Below, piece by piece: positions 1-7,607 of a DNA stretch of 34,147 nt. Below the pieces are notes generated by a model. That model saw nothing but the letters and a program-made list of their open reading frames with translations, was not told the origin of the DNA and searched no databases. Each line of letters begins with the position of its first letter. Within the stretch, counting starts at the first letter, position 1. Source of the stretch: an uncultured Azospirillum sp. Lineage in GTDB: Bacteria > Pseudomonadota > Alphaproteobacteria > RF32 > CAG-239. The DNA lies in NCBI GenBank assembly GCA_900538765.1, contig UQAB01000019.1, forward strand, positions 1-34,147, given 5' to 3'. Both the position numbers and the translations under genes were made by a program.

Positions 1-41
1 CACGAAGTTGACAGTAATATTACTTGGGAAATATTCTTCAT
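1..41 (-). CDS. 5' end of a Cys-rich secreted protein gene, cut by the window edge
   Basis: Only 13 codons and part of a 14th are present. They read MKNISQVILLSTS on the minus strand and are identical in DNA to the start of the Cys-rich gene at 21943-23418. A GGAGG ribosome-binding site lies 6-7 bases before the ATG at 41, and a matching promoter lies further upstream at 72-100. The peptide begins a secretion signal. I infer a second member of the same secreted Cys-rich family running off the left edge; the mature part cannot be seen. Confidence 0.65.
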   Translation of the reverse strand, partial: MKNISQVILLSTS

Positions 42-71
42 CGTATCCTCCACACTTGTCATCACAAGGAT

Positions 72-100
72 ACTATAACATAACTTTTCTAGGTATTCAA
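72..100 (-). promoter_or_regulatory. Sigma-70-type promoter of the left-edge Cys-rich gene
   Basis: On the minus strand the -35 box TTGAAT (95-100) is separated by exactly 17 bases from the -10 box TATAGT (72-77). The start codon follows about 30 bases downstream. The other copy of the cassette has TTGAAC-N17-TATAGT although most of the spacer differs, which supports a real promoter. Confidence 0.7.
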
Positions 101-243
101 CAAATATTTTTAATAAGAAGAGAGAAAAACGACAAACAGGCAGGCACAAAGCGCACCTGCGTGGGGAGCGGCGGGGTCCCGCGGGCGCAGGCGCGGCCTG
201 AGCGATTGGTTCGCTGTTGGTTGTTCCGTGCGTCAAGAGGCGC

Positions 244-402
244 TTTGGAAGCTGGGGCTGCTTCACTTCATCGGTTAGCCGCTGAGGGATAGTGCATAAA
301 AAGGTGCGATGTTTATTAGATTGGGCACCATGGGGAGTAACGAATAGAGTGAGAAGTTCCTTTGCCTGATAAAGCTATATTCTTATTGAAGACTTTAAAT
401 AC
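244..402. other. Intergenic stretch with no recognised gene
   Basis: This lies between the end of the duplicated cassette and the terminator at 403-436. I see no open frame with a ribosome-binding site, no tRNA-like fold and no repeat. It may be upstream DNA of the cassette or gene debris. Confidence 0.4.
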
Positions 403-436
403 AAAAACACCGTCGGCAAACTCCGACGGTGTTTTT
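403..436. terminator. Bidirectional intrinsic terminator
   Basis: Perfect 9-bp stem CACCGTCGG (408-416) / CCGACGGTG (423-431) with a 6-base loop, flanked by five A on the left and five T on the right. It can therefore stop transcription in both directions. It sits about 25 bases past the stop codon of the DUF4167 gene and is its terminator. Confidence 0.9.
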
Positions 437-460
437 ATACTAAAAATATTAAAAGGAAAA

Positions 461-979
461 TTACATTGCCGAAGCAGCAACGGCTTTACGACGATAAACA
501 CGTTTTTTAGGTTGGGCTGCTTCCTCTTTATTTTCAGATGTAAGCGGCGTTGTTTCGTTTATTTCAATAACCTTAAATTCTTTCTTTTCCACTGCCGGAA
601 TCGTTTCTGTTTTTTCGGCGGCGGGCATTCCTGCGCTTTCTGAAACAACGGCATTATCATTGCTTGATGCCGGTTCTTCTATGCTGTTTTCATTCCGCTC
701 ATTTTCACGCTGCTGATTGCTGCGCTGCATTTTTTTCTCATTGATATCGGTGACGATTTTACGATAATGTTCGGCATACTGACGGAAAACCTCAGCGCCG
801 ACATAGTCGTTATTGCTCAAAGAATCCTTGGCCAATTCATTATATTTTTTTATTAAATCAAGCGCCGTTCCGTTAAATTTTCCGGCCGGGCTGCTGCTGT
901 CAAATTTGTAATTTAAAGAATAAATCTGATTTGAATAGTTATTGTTATTATTACGATACTTATTGTTTATTTTTTTCAT
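461..979 (-). CDS. DUF4167 family protein
   Basis: 172 residues. The N-terminal part (about residues 1-80) has the layout of the alphaproteobacterial DUF4167 domain: a basic, Asn-rich start, then a conserved segment around GTALDLIKKYNELAKDS and EVFRQYAEHYRKIV that is probably helical. The rest is low-complexity, Glu- and Ala-rich and ends in a Lys/Arg-rich tail (KKRVYRRKAVAAS), which suggests nucleic-acid binding, but the function is unknown. I start at the ATG at 979 because MKKINNKYRN matches the family's usual start; a TTG at 1000 is possible and is preceded by AGAAG. Neither start has a strong ribosome-binding site. The gene is downstream of prmC, as is usual in this class, after a 169-bp AT-rich gap, and ends in a strong terminator. 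Confidence 0.8.
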   Translation of the reverse strand: MKKINNKYRNNNNNYSNQIYSLNYKFDSSSPAGKFNGTALDLIKKYNELAKDSLSNNDYVGAEVFRQYAEHYRKIVTDINEKKMQRSNQQRENERNENSIEEPASSNDNAVVSESAGMPAAEKTETIPAVEKKEFKVIEINETTPLTSENKEEAAQPKKRVYRRKAVAASAM

Positions 980-1148
980 ATTATACCACAATACAGACAA
1001 AGATTCTTCTCATGAAGAAAATCATACCATCATTAATTAAAACTGAAATATTTTTGTTTTGGAAAAAATCAGTAAAGTGCAAAACCAAAATGTAAAAACA
1101 AAGCACGTTTACATTCATTATAATACATATAAATTATTTAATTGCAAA

Positions 1149-1994
1149 TTATTTTTTTAAAATTATACAACGTTCAATACCGGAGAGGTCTTTTTTTATT
1201 TCAACCAACGTCAAACCGGCAGCGATAAACAGGGCGGCAATGTCATTTGCCTGGCCAATTCCGCCTTCCAACAGGACGAATCCTTTTTCTGACAACAAAT
1301 CCGGGACAATTTCTGCCTGACGGCGATAATGATCCAGACCATCTCTTCCGCCGTCCAACGCTGACAATGGGTCATGGGCTTTGACCTCTTCCTCCAATGT
1401 TGGAATATCCGCGGCCGGGATATAAGGCGGATTTGACACAATCAAATCATATCGGCGGGCGAGTTTGGCCGTAAAATCCGTATCAAACCAGCTCATATTT
1501 TGAAAATCAACCCGCGAGGACACTCCCAGCAAAGAGGCATTTTCACGCGCCACGGCCAGAGCCGGCGCAGACTTATCAATGGCCGTCCCCGTTAAAGCCG
1601 GGCAATCCGCCAAAACAGACAGGATGATACAGCCGGAACCGCTGCCCAAGTCCAAAACCGTGGACAGTTTGTGCCGCCAAGCCAACTCTAAGGCCGCTTC
1701 GACCAAGATTTCAGTATCAGGACGCGGCGACAGGACATCTTCATTAACCCGAAAACGGTATTTGTAAAAATCTTTTATCCCTAAAAGCTTATCGAGCGGA
1801 GTGTGACTGGCCCTTCGGGCAACAAGGCAACGCAATTTTTCTTCCAGTTCGGGTACCAACTCATATTCGCCGCCGTGGATTTCATCCGCTTCACGCCCCA
1901 ACACAAAGGCCAGTATCATACGCGCTTCCAAACGGGGCGATGTGATGCCAGCAGCTGTCAAATGCGGCAAAATATTATCAATGGAAATTTTCAT
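1149..1994 (-). CDS. prmC: Peptide chain release factor N5-glutamine methyltransferase
   Basis: 281 residues, normal for the family. PrmC methylates the Gln of the GGQ motif in release factors RF1 and RF2 using S-adenosylmethionine, in the cytoplasm. An N-terminal helical domain (about 1-75) precedes a Rossmann-type methyltransferase domain with the SAM-binding loop DLGSGSGCI and the diagnostic NPPY motif in IVSNPPYIP. The ATG overlaps the stop codon of the upstream zinc-ribbon gene by one base (TAATG), so the two are probably translationally coupled. In many alphaproteobacteria prfA lies just upstream of prmC; here a different gene takes that place. A target of the enzyme, RF2, is encoded at 11646-12762. 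Confidence 0.95.
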   Translation of the reverse strand: MKISIDNILPHLTAAGITSPRLEARMILAFVLGREADEIHGGEYELVPELEEKLRCLVARRASHTPLDKLLGIKDFYKYRFRVNEDVLSPRPDTEILVEAALELAWRHKLSTVLDLGSGSGCIILSVLADCPALTGTAIDKSAPALAVARENASLLGVSSRVDFQNMSWFDTDFTAKLARRYDLIVSNPPYIPAADIPTLEEEVKAHDPLSALDGGRDGLDHYRRQAEIVPDLLSEKGFVLLEGGIGQANDIAALFIAAGLTLVEIKKDLSGIERCIILKK

Positions 1995-2917
1995 TACCCT
2001 GCCTTGTTTTTGGTAAAGGTCAAAAGAATATGTTTGCTGAGCGGCGATGGCTGGGTTATGATTACATTAAAGGCAATCCTTTTTCCGGGAAGAATTTTTT
2101 CGACCGGCGGACGGACATTCATTTCCTGCAATTTTGCGGCTTCTTTGCTCAAAACTTCGACATGAATTGTCGGCACGGCGATTTCCTTTTCGGTTTTGTT
2201 GACCAGAAAGCCTTTTATTTGCAGTTTTTTGATATAATCTTCTTCGTATTCATGGCGGGAAATATTTTGAAATTCCAAACCTTCGCCAACGATAACGGAA
2301 TCGGTTCCCATTGCCGTATAGAAACGTTCAGCCCAAGGAAATTTGCGAACAATGTCATAGCGGAATGAGAACAGTGCCAATGTGCCAATCATCAAAATAA
2401 TAAAGGAGAACAGACACCGGTTAAACAAACTGTTCAGCCCCAAGGCCTTTTTACAGTCGGACCATGCCCTTTTGAGCGGAGGAATGTTTTTTTCTTCCTT
2501 CTCAAGAAGTTCCTGCTGTTTGTCAAGACGGGAAAAGATTTCCTGCATATTGCTCTGAACAGCCAAATCTTCTGCATTTATTTCATCTTTTTCTTCAGGC
2601 TCAGCCTTTTCTTCTTCCGTTTTTTCCGGCGTTTCAGCCTCTTTTTCCGCTTCTGGCATTTCTGCGGCCGACAGTTCATCGGACATTCCGGCGTCATAAG
2701 GGGCTGACTTTTCCATTTCAGCGGCGACAGCCTCTGTTTTGTGTTCTTCAGGAACATAAATTTCAGCTTCGTTCTCCGGCGTTTCCTCAAACAAATCCGC
2801 CGGCATTACCGTCCAGACGTTGCCGCATTTGGCACAACGGAAGCGGCGCCCTTTTTCCGGTACCAGTTCTTCGCTTATGCGGTAACATACTTTACAATTC
2901 GGACAACGTATCAACAT
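1994..2917 (-). CDS. Zinc-ribbon (MJ0042-type) membrane protein with DUF3426-like C-terminus
   Basis: 307 residues. The first 36 hold a zinc finger with two Cys pairs (CPNC and CAKC) in the MJ0042/zinc_ribbon_5 arrangement. Residues of about 50-150 are very acidic (Glu-rich) and probably disordered. One membrane segment follows (CLFSFIILMIGTLALFSF), then a C-terminal domain of about 100 residues resembling DUF3426, with a pattern such as GFLVNKTEKEIAVP. This places the finger in the cytoplasm and the C-terminus outside, as I infer. The ATG at 2917 follows a purine-rich GGGGAAAGAG site and begins right before the finger; a longer frame from 2950 would include that site. The gene heads an operon with prmC. 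Its molecular role is not known. Confidence 0.8.
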   Translation of the reverse strand: MLIRCPNCKVCYRISEELVPEKGRRFRCAKCGNVWTVMPADLFEETPENEAEIYVPEEHKTEAVAAEMEKSAPYDAGMSDELSAAEMPEAEKEAETPEKTEEEKAEPEEKDEINAEDLAVQSNMQEIFSRLDKQQELLEKEEKNIPPLKRAWSDCKKALGLNSLFNRCLFSFIILMIGTLALFSFRYDIVRKFPWAERFYTAMGTDSVIVGEGLEFQNISRHEYEEDYIKKLQIKGFLVNKTEKEIAVPTIHVEVLSKEAAKLQEMNVRPPVEKILPGKRIAFNVIITQPSPLSKHILLTFTKNKAG

Positions 2918-2989
2918 CTCTTTCCCCTTTGCTGAAATAAATATATGCATAATTCACATTTAAGCAAAGAAAAAAATATTTTATTTGAG

Positions 2990-2995
2990 TATAAT
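2990..2995 (+). promoter_or_regulatory. Possible -10 box for the ftsEX operon
   Basis: A perfect TATAAT on the plus strand lies about 50 bases before the ftsE start, but no convincing -35 box is found 16-18 bases upstream. It lies next to the opposing minus-strand promoter, so the two would interfere if both are used. Confidence 0.35.
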
Positions 2996-2996
2996 C

Positions 2997-3025
2997 TTAA
3001 TATGTGCTATTTCATTCATAGTCAA
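2997..3025 (-). promoter_or_regulatory. Promoter of the zinc-ribbon/prmC operon
   Basis: On the minus strand TTGACT (3020-3025) and TATTAA (2997-3002) are spaced by 17 bases. The start codon of the zinc-ribbon gene is about 80 bases downstream. No terminator intervenes before prmC. Confidence 0.6.
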
Positions 3026-3046
3026 TAATCGGCAGGAGTGCTTATT

Positions 3047-3778
3047 TTGCTTAGAACAGATATGAAAAACGAACAGGCCATCATCGATATGAAAAATGTG
3101 GGCATACGCTACGATCAGGGGCCGGAAATATTAAGCGACATCAATGTTTCGCTTAAAAGAGGGTCGTTTCATTTTCTAACGGGAAAAAGCGGCGCCGGCA
3201 AAACTTCCCTGCTCAGCATGATGTATCTGGCGCAAAAGCCCAGCCGCGGCGTTTTGAACGTGTTTGGCAAGAATGTCAATTTTACCAATCGCGACAGTCT
3301 GGCACTGCTGCGCCGGAGAATCGGCGTCGTATTTCAGGATTTCCGTCTGATTGAGCATCTTTCGGCTTTTGACAACGTTGCCCTGCCGCTGCGTGTCTGC
3401 GGCATGAGCGAAAGAGAAGTCCGAAAAAGAGTCAAAGAGCTTTTGCAATGGGTTGAGCTGGATAAACATATGCTTGACAAAACCAGCACCCTGTCCGGCG
3501 GCGAAAAGCAGAGAATCGCCATTGCCCGCGCCGTTATCAACCGGCCTGACATTCTTCTGGCCGATGAGCCAACAGGAAACGTTGACAGCGATATTGCTGT
3601 TAAACTGATGAAGCTCTTTATTGAGCTGAACAAACTCGGTACAACGGTCATTATCGCCACACACAGCGAAAAACTGGTTAATGACTTCAGCTATCCGCGC
3701 CTGCATTTACAAAACGGCGGACTGAAAGTGTTTATGCCGCGGGAAGGCCTTATCAAGGGAGCCAAACTGTATGATTAA
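3047..3778 (+). CDS. ftsE: Cell division ATP-binding protein FtsE
   Basis: 243 residues. FtsE is the ATPase of the FtsEX complex, which at the septum drives activation of peptidoglycan hydrolases from the inner face of the membrane. All ABC motifs are present: Walker A GKSGAGKT (about 46-53), a Q-loop in VVFQDFRLIEHL, signature LSGGEKQRIAIARA, Walker B ILLADEPTG and the H-loop THS. I prefer the TTG at 3047 because AGGAG (3034-3038) lies 8 bases before it; the ATG at 3062 lacks such a site and would give a protein five residues shorter. The end overlaps the ftsX start by 8 bases, which suggests coupled synthesis of the two subunits. Confidence 0.95.
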   Translation: MLRTDMKNEQAIIDMKNVGIRYDQGPEILSDINVSLKRGSFHFLTGKSGAGKTSLLSMMYLAQKPSRGVLNVFGKNVNFTNRDSLALLRRRIGVVFQDFRLIEHLSAFDNVALPLRVCGMSEREVRKRVKELLQWVELDKHMLDKTSTLSGGEKQRIAIARAVINRPDILLADEPTGNVDSDIAVKLMKLFIELNKLGTTVIIATHSEKLVNDFSYPRLHLQNGGLKVFMPREGLIKGAKLYD

Positions 3779-4688
3779 AAATGAACCTTTAATTACGCGC
3801 AAACAGGAACTGCCACTCAAAGACAATTCGACAACCCTGTTTTTAAAGGTCATGATTTCCATTGCCGTATTTTTGTTTGCCGTAACTTTGGCCGGGGTGC
3901 TGTCCATCAACTCAATGCTCAATGCCTGGAACAACAGCATTCTCGGTTCTCTGACCGTTCAGATTATGCCGGTTAATAACATTAATCAGGAAAAAGCCCG
4001 CCTGGAAACCTTGGAACAGCAGAAAAAAGCCGTCGATTTTCTGAAAAAGCTTCCCGAAGCGGAGCAGGTTTCGACTCTGAACGACGCACAACTGCAAAAT
4101 CTTTTGCAGCCGTGGCTCGGTGACGGAATCGATATTTCAGAACTGCCAACTCCCAGACTGATTGACGTCAAACTGAAAAAAGGCGCCGAAATTGATTTTG
4201 CCAAATTAGCGGCCAAGCTGGCGGAAGTTTCGCCTCTGGCCTCTCTTGACAATCATAAACTCTGGCTGGACAAGCTGGTGAAGTTTGCCGATGGTCTGAA
4301 AATGCTGGCGATGAGTATTTTGGTTCTGGTTATTGCCATTACTTCCGGCGCTATTTTTTACACCACGCAGACAAACTTGGGGCTGCACAAAAATATTATT
4401 GAAATTCTGCACATTATGGGGGCCAAAGATACTTATGTGGCTCAACAATATGCCAAGCGCGATGCGATGCTCGGTTTTGTCGGCGGTTGTATCGGGCTGT
4501 TTTTTGCCGTACCGACGATTTTTATGATTGCCGGTCTGGCGGAGCAGATTGAAGGCGGCATTATCAGCGAGGCCAGGCTGAACTGGTTTTCCTGGGGATT
4601 GATTTTAAGTCTGCCGCTGGTTTCTTCTTTGGCGGCGATGACAACCGCGTATTATACTGTTAAACGCACTTTAGAAAAGATGATGTAA
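3771..4688 (+). CDS. ftsX: Cell division protein FtsX (permease subunit)
   Basis: 305 residues, the usual size. Four membrane segments are visible: about residues 24-48, 180-205, 232-258 and 268-292. The large extracytoplasmic loop (about 50-175) follows the first segment, and the C-terminal three segments form the FtsX permease domain. It pairs with FtsE to couple ATP hydrolysis to cell-wall hydrolase activation during division. The start overlaps ftsE by 8 bases, and the next gene begins one base after its stop codon, so translation of the cluster is likely coupled. Confidence 0.93.
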   Translation: MIKNEPLITRKQELPLKDNSTTLFLKVMISIAVFLFAVTLAGVLSINSMLNAWNNSILGSLTVQIMPVNNINQEKARLETLEQQKKAVDFLKKLPEAEQVSTLNDAQLQNLLQPWLGDGIDISELPTPRLIDVKLKKGAEIDFAKLAAKLAEVSPLASLDNHKLWLDKLVKFADGLKMLAMSILVLVIAITSGAIFYTTQTNLGLHKNIIEILHIMGAKDTYVAQQYAKRDAMLGFVGGCIGLFFAVPTIFMIAGLAEQIEGGIISEARLNWFSWGLILSLPLVSSLAAMTTAYYTVKRTLEKMM

Positions 4689-4689
4689 G

Positions 4690-5277
4690 ATGCGGCTGAT
4701 TATCAAATACTGCCTAATTCCGGCCGTTTTTCTTTGGTTTGCCGGATTAGCCGTTTTTAACCGGTATATTAACAGTTATGAAAATGACCGGGAAACAAAG
4801 ACTGACGCGATTATTGCCCTGACCGGCGGCCGTAACCGAATTAAAGAAGCGGCTTCTCTTCTGAATGAGGGATACAGCTCGACTCTGTTTATCTCCGGGG
4901 TAGAAAAAGGCGTTTCTTTTAATGAAATTGCCAATGTGCAGAAGCTTGACATTCATTCCGGAAATGAAGTAATTATTGAACGCGCTTCAAAAAATACGGT
5001 TGAAAATGCCATTAAGACCAATGAATGGATTAAAGACAACAATATTAAAAGTATTCGCCTGGTGACGTCAAACTACCATATGCCGCGCAGCGTATTGGAA
5101 TTTAAGTCACAAAACGCCGGCGTTAAGATTATCCTTAATCCGGTTTATTCTGATAAGGTTTCCGACAAATGGTGGAAAAACTGGGGAAGTTTTGTTTTAA
5201 TTGCTTCCGAATATACAAAGTTTATTATTGTTTATGCAAAAATCAGTATTTTGTCATGGCTCACGGACAAGGAGTAA
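4690..5277 (+). CDS. DUF218/YdcF-like (ElyC-type) membrane-anchored protein
   Basis: 195 residues. One N-terminal membrane segment (about residues 3-24) is followed by a DUF218 domain: TDAIIALTGG, a GVEKG region, the NTVENA segment and LVTSNYHMPRS, which are the characteristic conserved blocks. A hydrophobic stretch near the C-terminus (about 165-190) may be a second membrane contact. Members include ElyC and SanA, linked to envelope integrity; the reaction is unclear. Its position between ftsX and an acyltransferase gene is common in alphaproteobacteria and fits an envelope role. Its end carries the AAGGAG ribosome-binding site of the next gene. Confidence 0.85.
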   Translation: MRLIIKYCLIPAVFLWFAGLAVFNRYINSYENDRETKTDAIIALTGGRNRIKEAASLLNEGYSSTLFISGVEKGVSFNEIANVQKLDIHSGNEVIIERASKNTVENAIKTNEWIKDNNIKSIRLVTSNYHMPRSVLEFKSQNAGVKIILNPVYSDKVSDKWWKNWGSFVLIASEYTKFIIVYAKISILSWLTDKE

Positions 5278-5280
5278 AAG

Positions 5281-6060
5281 ATGATTTATATTCGTTCGCT
5301 TATTTTTAATATCTGTTGTTACAGCCTGATTTTAACAGGTTCTGTCGTTTCTTCGCTTCTCGGTTTTTTTGTACCGCAAAAAGCCATTTATCTGATGTGG
5401 AATGACTTTTTTCTGGTTTTGCTGAGAAAACTTCTCAAATGGATTTGCGGGCTGGATATTGAAATCCGAGGTGCGGAGCATATTCAAAAAGGAGCGGCGA
5501 TTTATACCTGCAAGCATCAGTCGGCTATCGAAACCTATCTGCTGACTTCTTATATAAAGAATGCAACTTACATCTTCAAAAAAGAATTGACGCATATTCC
5601 CTTTTTCGGCTGGGCCGTTCATTTTTACGGTTCGGTTCCCGTTGACCGTTCCGGTGGCAGCCGAGCCATGAAAAACATGCTGTCTGAGGCAAAAAGACTT
5701 TTGAACCGGGATCGGGCGATTATTATTTTTCCTGAGGGTACCCGTACCCAGCCAGGAAAAACGACCGAATATAAGCCGGGCGCAGCCTTTTTGTACCAGA
5801 ATACTGATGTTCCGCTTGTCCCGATTGCCACAAATACGGGATTGTTTTGGGAAAAAAATTCTTTTTTACGGCATCCGGGAAAAATTATTTTTGAGTTTTT
5901 ACCCCCTATGCCGCGCGGGCTGGACAAACGGGAATTTATGACCGAACTGCAAAAACGCATTGAAGCCAAATGTGCCGAACTTAATAAGGAAACCACGACA
6001 AACTATCCCGAAACAAAGAAAATTTTGGATAAATATGCTGCCAAAGGAAAAACGCTGTGA
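5281..6060 (+). CDS. plsC: 1-acyl-sn-glycerol-3-phosphate acyltransferase (PlsC family)
   Basis: 259 residues. The enzyme transfers a fatty acyl chain to lysophosphatidic acid to make phosphatidic acid, at the inner membrane. Two hydrophobic N-terminal segments (about 7-30 and 38-52) anchor it. Catalytic block I reads KHQSAIET, with His79 and Glu84: the acid of the HX4D motif is Glu, a variant I recall in other bacterial PlsC proteins with HQSxxE. Block II is KKELTHIPFFGW, block III is FPEGTR (150-155), and a later VPIA block completes the set. VPVDRSGG lies between blocks II and III. The gene overlaps the following one by 4 bases. Other acyl acceptors (for example lipid modification) cannot be excluded. 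Confidence 0.9.
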   Translation: MIYIRSLIFNICCYSLILTGSVVSSLLGFFVPQKAIYLMWNDFFLVLLRKLLKWICGLDIEIRGAEHIQKGAAIYTCKHQSAIETYLLTSYIKNATYIFKKELTHIPFFGWAVHFYGSVPVDRSGGSRAMKNMLSEAKRLLNRDRAIIIFPEGTRTQPGKTTEYKPGAAFLYQNTDVPLVPIATNTGLFWEKNSFLRHPGKIIFEFLPPMPRGLDKREFMTELQKRIEAKCAELNKETTTNYPETKKILDKYAAKGKTL

Positions 6061-7100
6061 TTGCTAATTTATCAAAAAAACTTCGGCCTTTTGCCCTTCC
6101 GCTGGCAACCTGTTTAGGTGTTGCGGCGGCGATGCTGCTGATTATCTGGGCTGTTTTAGCCCGGAGCTACGGCGTTGACAGTCTGAAAAAAGAACTGGGC
6201 AAAATAATCGAATCTTTAAATATTTCCGGCTATGATATTGCTTATGACCAGATTGAATTCAGCACTGTTTCTCCCTTTAAAATTATGGAGATTAAAAACT
6301 TCAAACTCTATAAAATTGCAGATACCCGTTGGGAATTGACTATTCCCGAGGTTCGGCTGAATGCTGACATATTGAACTATAAAAAGCTGAATTTGGATAT
6401 CAGCCGGCATGCTTTACTAAATATCGGGCAGCAGGAATATCCGGTCAATCTTGAAGGTGCAGTCATATCTCTTACATTTGATGACTGCGGATTTTATAAT
6501 CTGGCGGGAGAAATGAGAAATCTGCTTATCAACCGTATTGCCAAAATCGAAACCGTTAAATTTGCCGCGCAGCGAACCCAGGCAAAAAACCTTACCGGAA
6601 GCAAACTGTTTTTGGAAAATTATCTGGAATTGGCAAATATTGATTTGCTGACAAATAATACCTGGAATATGTCGCCGAGAATCGATGAGTTTTACATTAA
6701 TGCCAATATTATCGGTAAGATTACCGGTGCAAAAACGTATCAACAGGCTTTGAAGGAATGGAAAGATAACGACGGAAGTATAGAGGTTAAAAAGCTTATT
6801 CTGAATTGGAAACCTTTGGTAATGGTCAGCCGCGGCAACATATATCTTGATGGACAGTTTAATCCGTCTTTGAAACTGATTACAACGTCAAAAGCTCTGA
6901 TTGAAACAATGGATAATCTTGAAAAAGCGGAAGTTTTAGAAAAGAAAGGTGTTTTTGTGAGCAAAATCGTTTTGAGCAACAAAGCCCGCAAAATTTCCGA
7001 AGATGAAGATTTTTATACCATCATCACACCGCTGACACTTTCTTCTGACGAAATGACAATTGAGGGCATTCCGGTATGGAATGCCTCTCAAACTTTATAG
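6057..7100 (+). CDS. DUF2125-like envelope protein
   Basis: 347 residues starting with GTG that overlaps the stop of the acyltransferase (GTGA). A single membrane anchor (about residues 13-36) is followed by a long, beta-rich extracytoplasmic part with alternating hydrophobic residues, resembling alphaproteobacterial DUF2125 proteins and, loosely, AsmA-like repeats. I see no catalytic motif. The position at the end of the ftsE-ftsX-DUF218-plsC cluster suggests an envelope or lipid-related task, which is inference. Family assignment is moderate, from pattern and context only. Confidence 0.65.
   Translation: MIANLSKKLRPFALPLATCLGVAAAMLLIIWAVLARSYGVDSLKKELGKIIESLNISGYDIAYDQIEFSTVSPFKIMEIKNFKLYKIADTRWELTIPEVRLNADILNYKKLNLDISRHALLNIGQQEYPVNLEGAVISLTFDDCGFYNLAGEMRNLLINRIAKIETVKFAAQRTQAKNLTGSKLFLENYLELANIDLLTNNTWNMSPRIDEFYINANIIGKITGAKTYQQALKEWKDNDGSIEVKKLILNWKPLVMVSRGNIYLDGQFNPSLKLITTSKALIETMDNLEKAEVLEKKGVFVSKIVLSNKARKISEDEDFYTIITPLTLSSDEMTIEGIPVWNASQTL
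7060..7091. terminator. Hairpin at the end of the DUF2125-like gene, possible weak terminator
   Basis: GGCATTCC (7065-7072) pairs with GGAATGCC (7078-7085) over a 5-base loop, and TTGAG (7060-7064) pairs with CTCAA (7087-7091) after a one-base bulge. It lies inside the last codons of the plus-strand gene and past the stop of the converging HAD gene. There is no T-run, so it may only slow transcription or protect mRNA ends. Confidence 0.4.
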
Positions 7101-7133
7101 AAACAAGCTTGTCTAGAAATTGAAACTAAGTCA

Positions 7134-7607
7134 TTAAATTTTCAGAAAAGCAGCGATGGCGTCCAGCGTTTCCGACACAGGGGCAGATAAGTCCAAAATG
7201 TGTTGTTCATCCAAGCGGCAGGTGTGTTTTTGAGCATCATAAGTACAATAAGGCGTTGAAAAACTCTTTTTATAATCAAGGCTGTCGTCAATATGAATCC
7301 GGATGTTATGCTTGCGGCAATATTCGGCTTTGGCCGAATCCCACAGATGTTTTTCGATTTTGAACTCCCCGTCAGGCCTGATTTCAGCCAATCCCTTGCG
7401 GTCATAAAAATCAAAAATGGCAAACAAACGGTTATAAACAATATGGTGGTTTTGCAAATAAGCCGCCACTTTGTCATACGGACCGCCGGTTATGACATGA
7501 ATCTCCCAACCGCGCGCCACAGCAGCCGCCGTAAACTTTTGAAAATATTTGGGATTGTCATTAATAACGCCGTGAAAATCCAAACCTATTTTGACAACAT
7601 CATCCAT
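7134..7607 (-). CDS. HAD-like hydrolase with a DxH motif
   Basis: 157 residues. The N-terminal GLDFHGVI resembles HAD motif I, with Asp10 as the likely nucleophile; the second Asp, normally the acid/base, is His12. VITGG fits motif II and HIDDS fits the acidic motif IV. The cap region is small. HAD enzymes act mainly as phosphatases; here the replaced Asp makes the activity uncertain. I choose the ATG at 7607 because it lies just after a GGAAATGGTGAA purine stretch and overlaps the preceding gene by 8 bases; longer starts at 7616 and 7634 are possible. It is the last gene of a long minus-strand cluster. Confidence 0.7.
   Translation of the reverse strand: MDDVVKIGLDFHGVINDNPKYFQKFTAAAVARGWEIHVITGGPYDKVAAYLQNHHIVYNRLFAIFDFYDRKGLAEIRPDGEFKIEKHLWDSAKAEYCRKHNIRIHIDDSLDYKKSFSTPYCTYDAQKHTCRLDEQHILDLSAPVSETLDAIAAFLKI

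Larger units (their letters stand above)
1..243 (-). repeat. Duplicated promoter/signal-peptide cassette, copy A
   Basis: Positions 1-77 match 23378-23454 base for base. The match continues without an indel to about 130, with a variable stretch at 78-118. A GC-rich block (about 131-243) then aligns to 23508-23623 with scattered substitutions and a 3-base length difference. Similarity stops at the shared CAAGAGGCGC (234-243). The unit holds the start of the signal peptide, ribosome-binding site, promoter and an upstream block, so what was copied or gene-converted is the expression head of a gene. Confidence 0.85.

Noticed and set aside
8..292. Plus-strand open frame of 94 codons across the repeat cassette
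   Set aside because: It is antisense to the signal-peptide codons and promoter, has no ribosome-binding site, and differences between the two repeat copies in its GC-rich part often change residues.
7101..7133. Perfect 10-bp palindrome ACAAGCTTGT as a terminator
   Set aside because: Too short, without a loop or T-run; the stronger hairpin at 7060-7091 is a better candidate.
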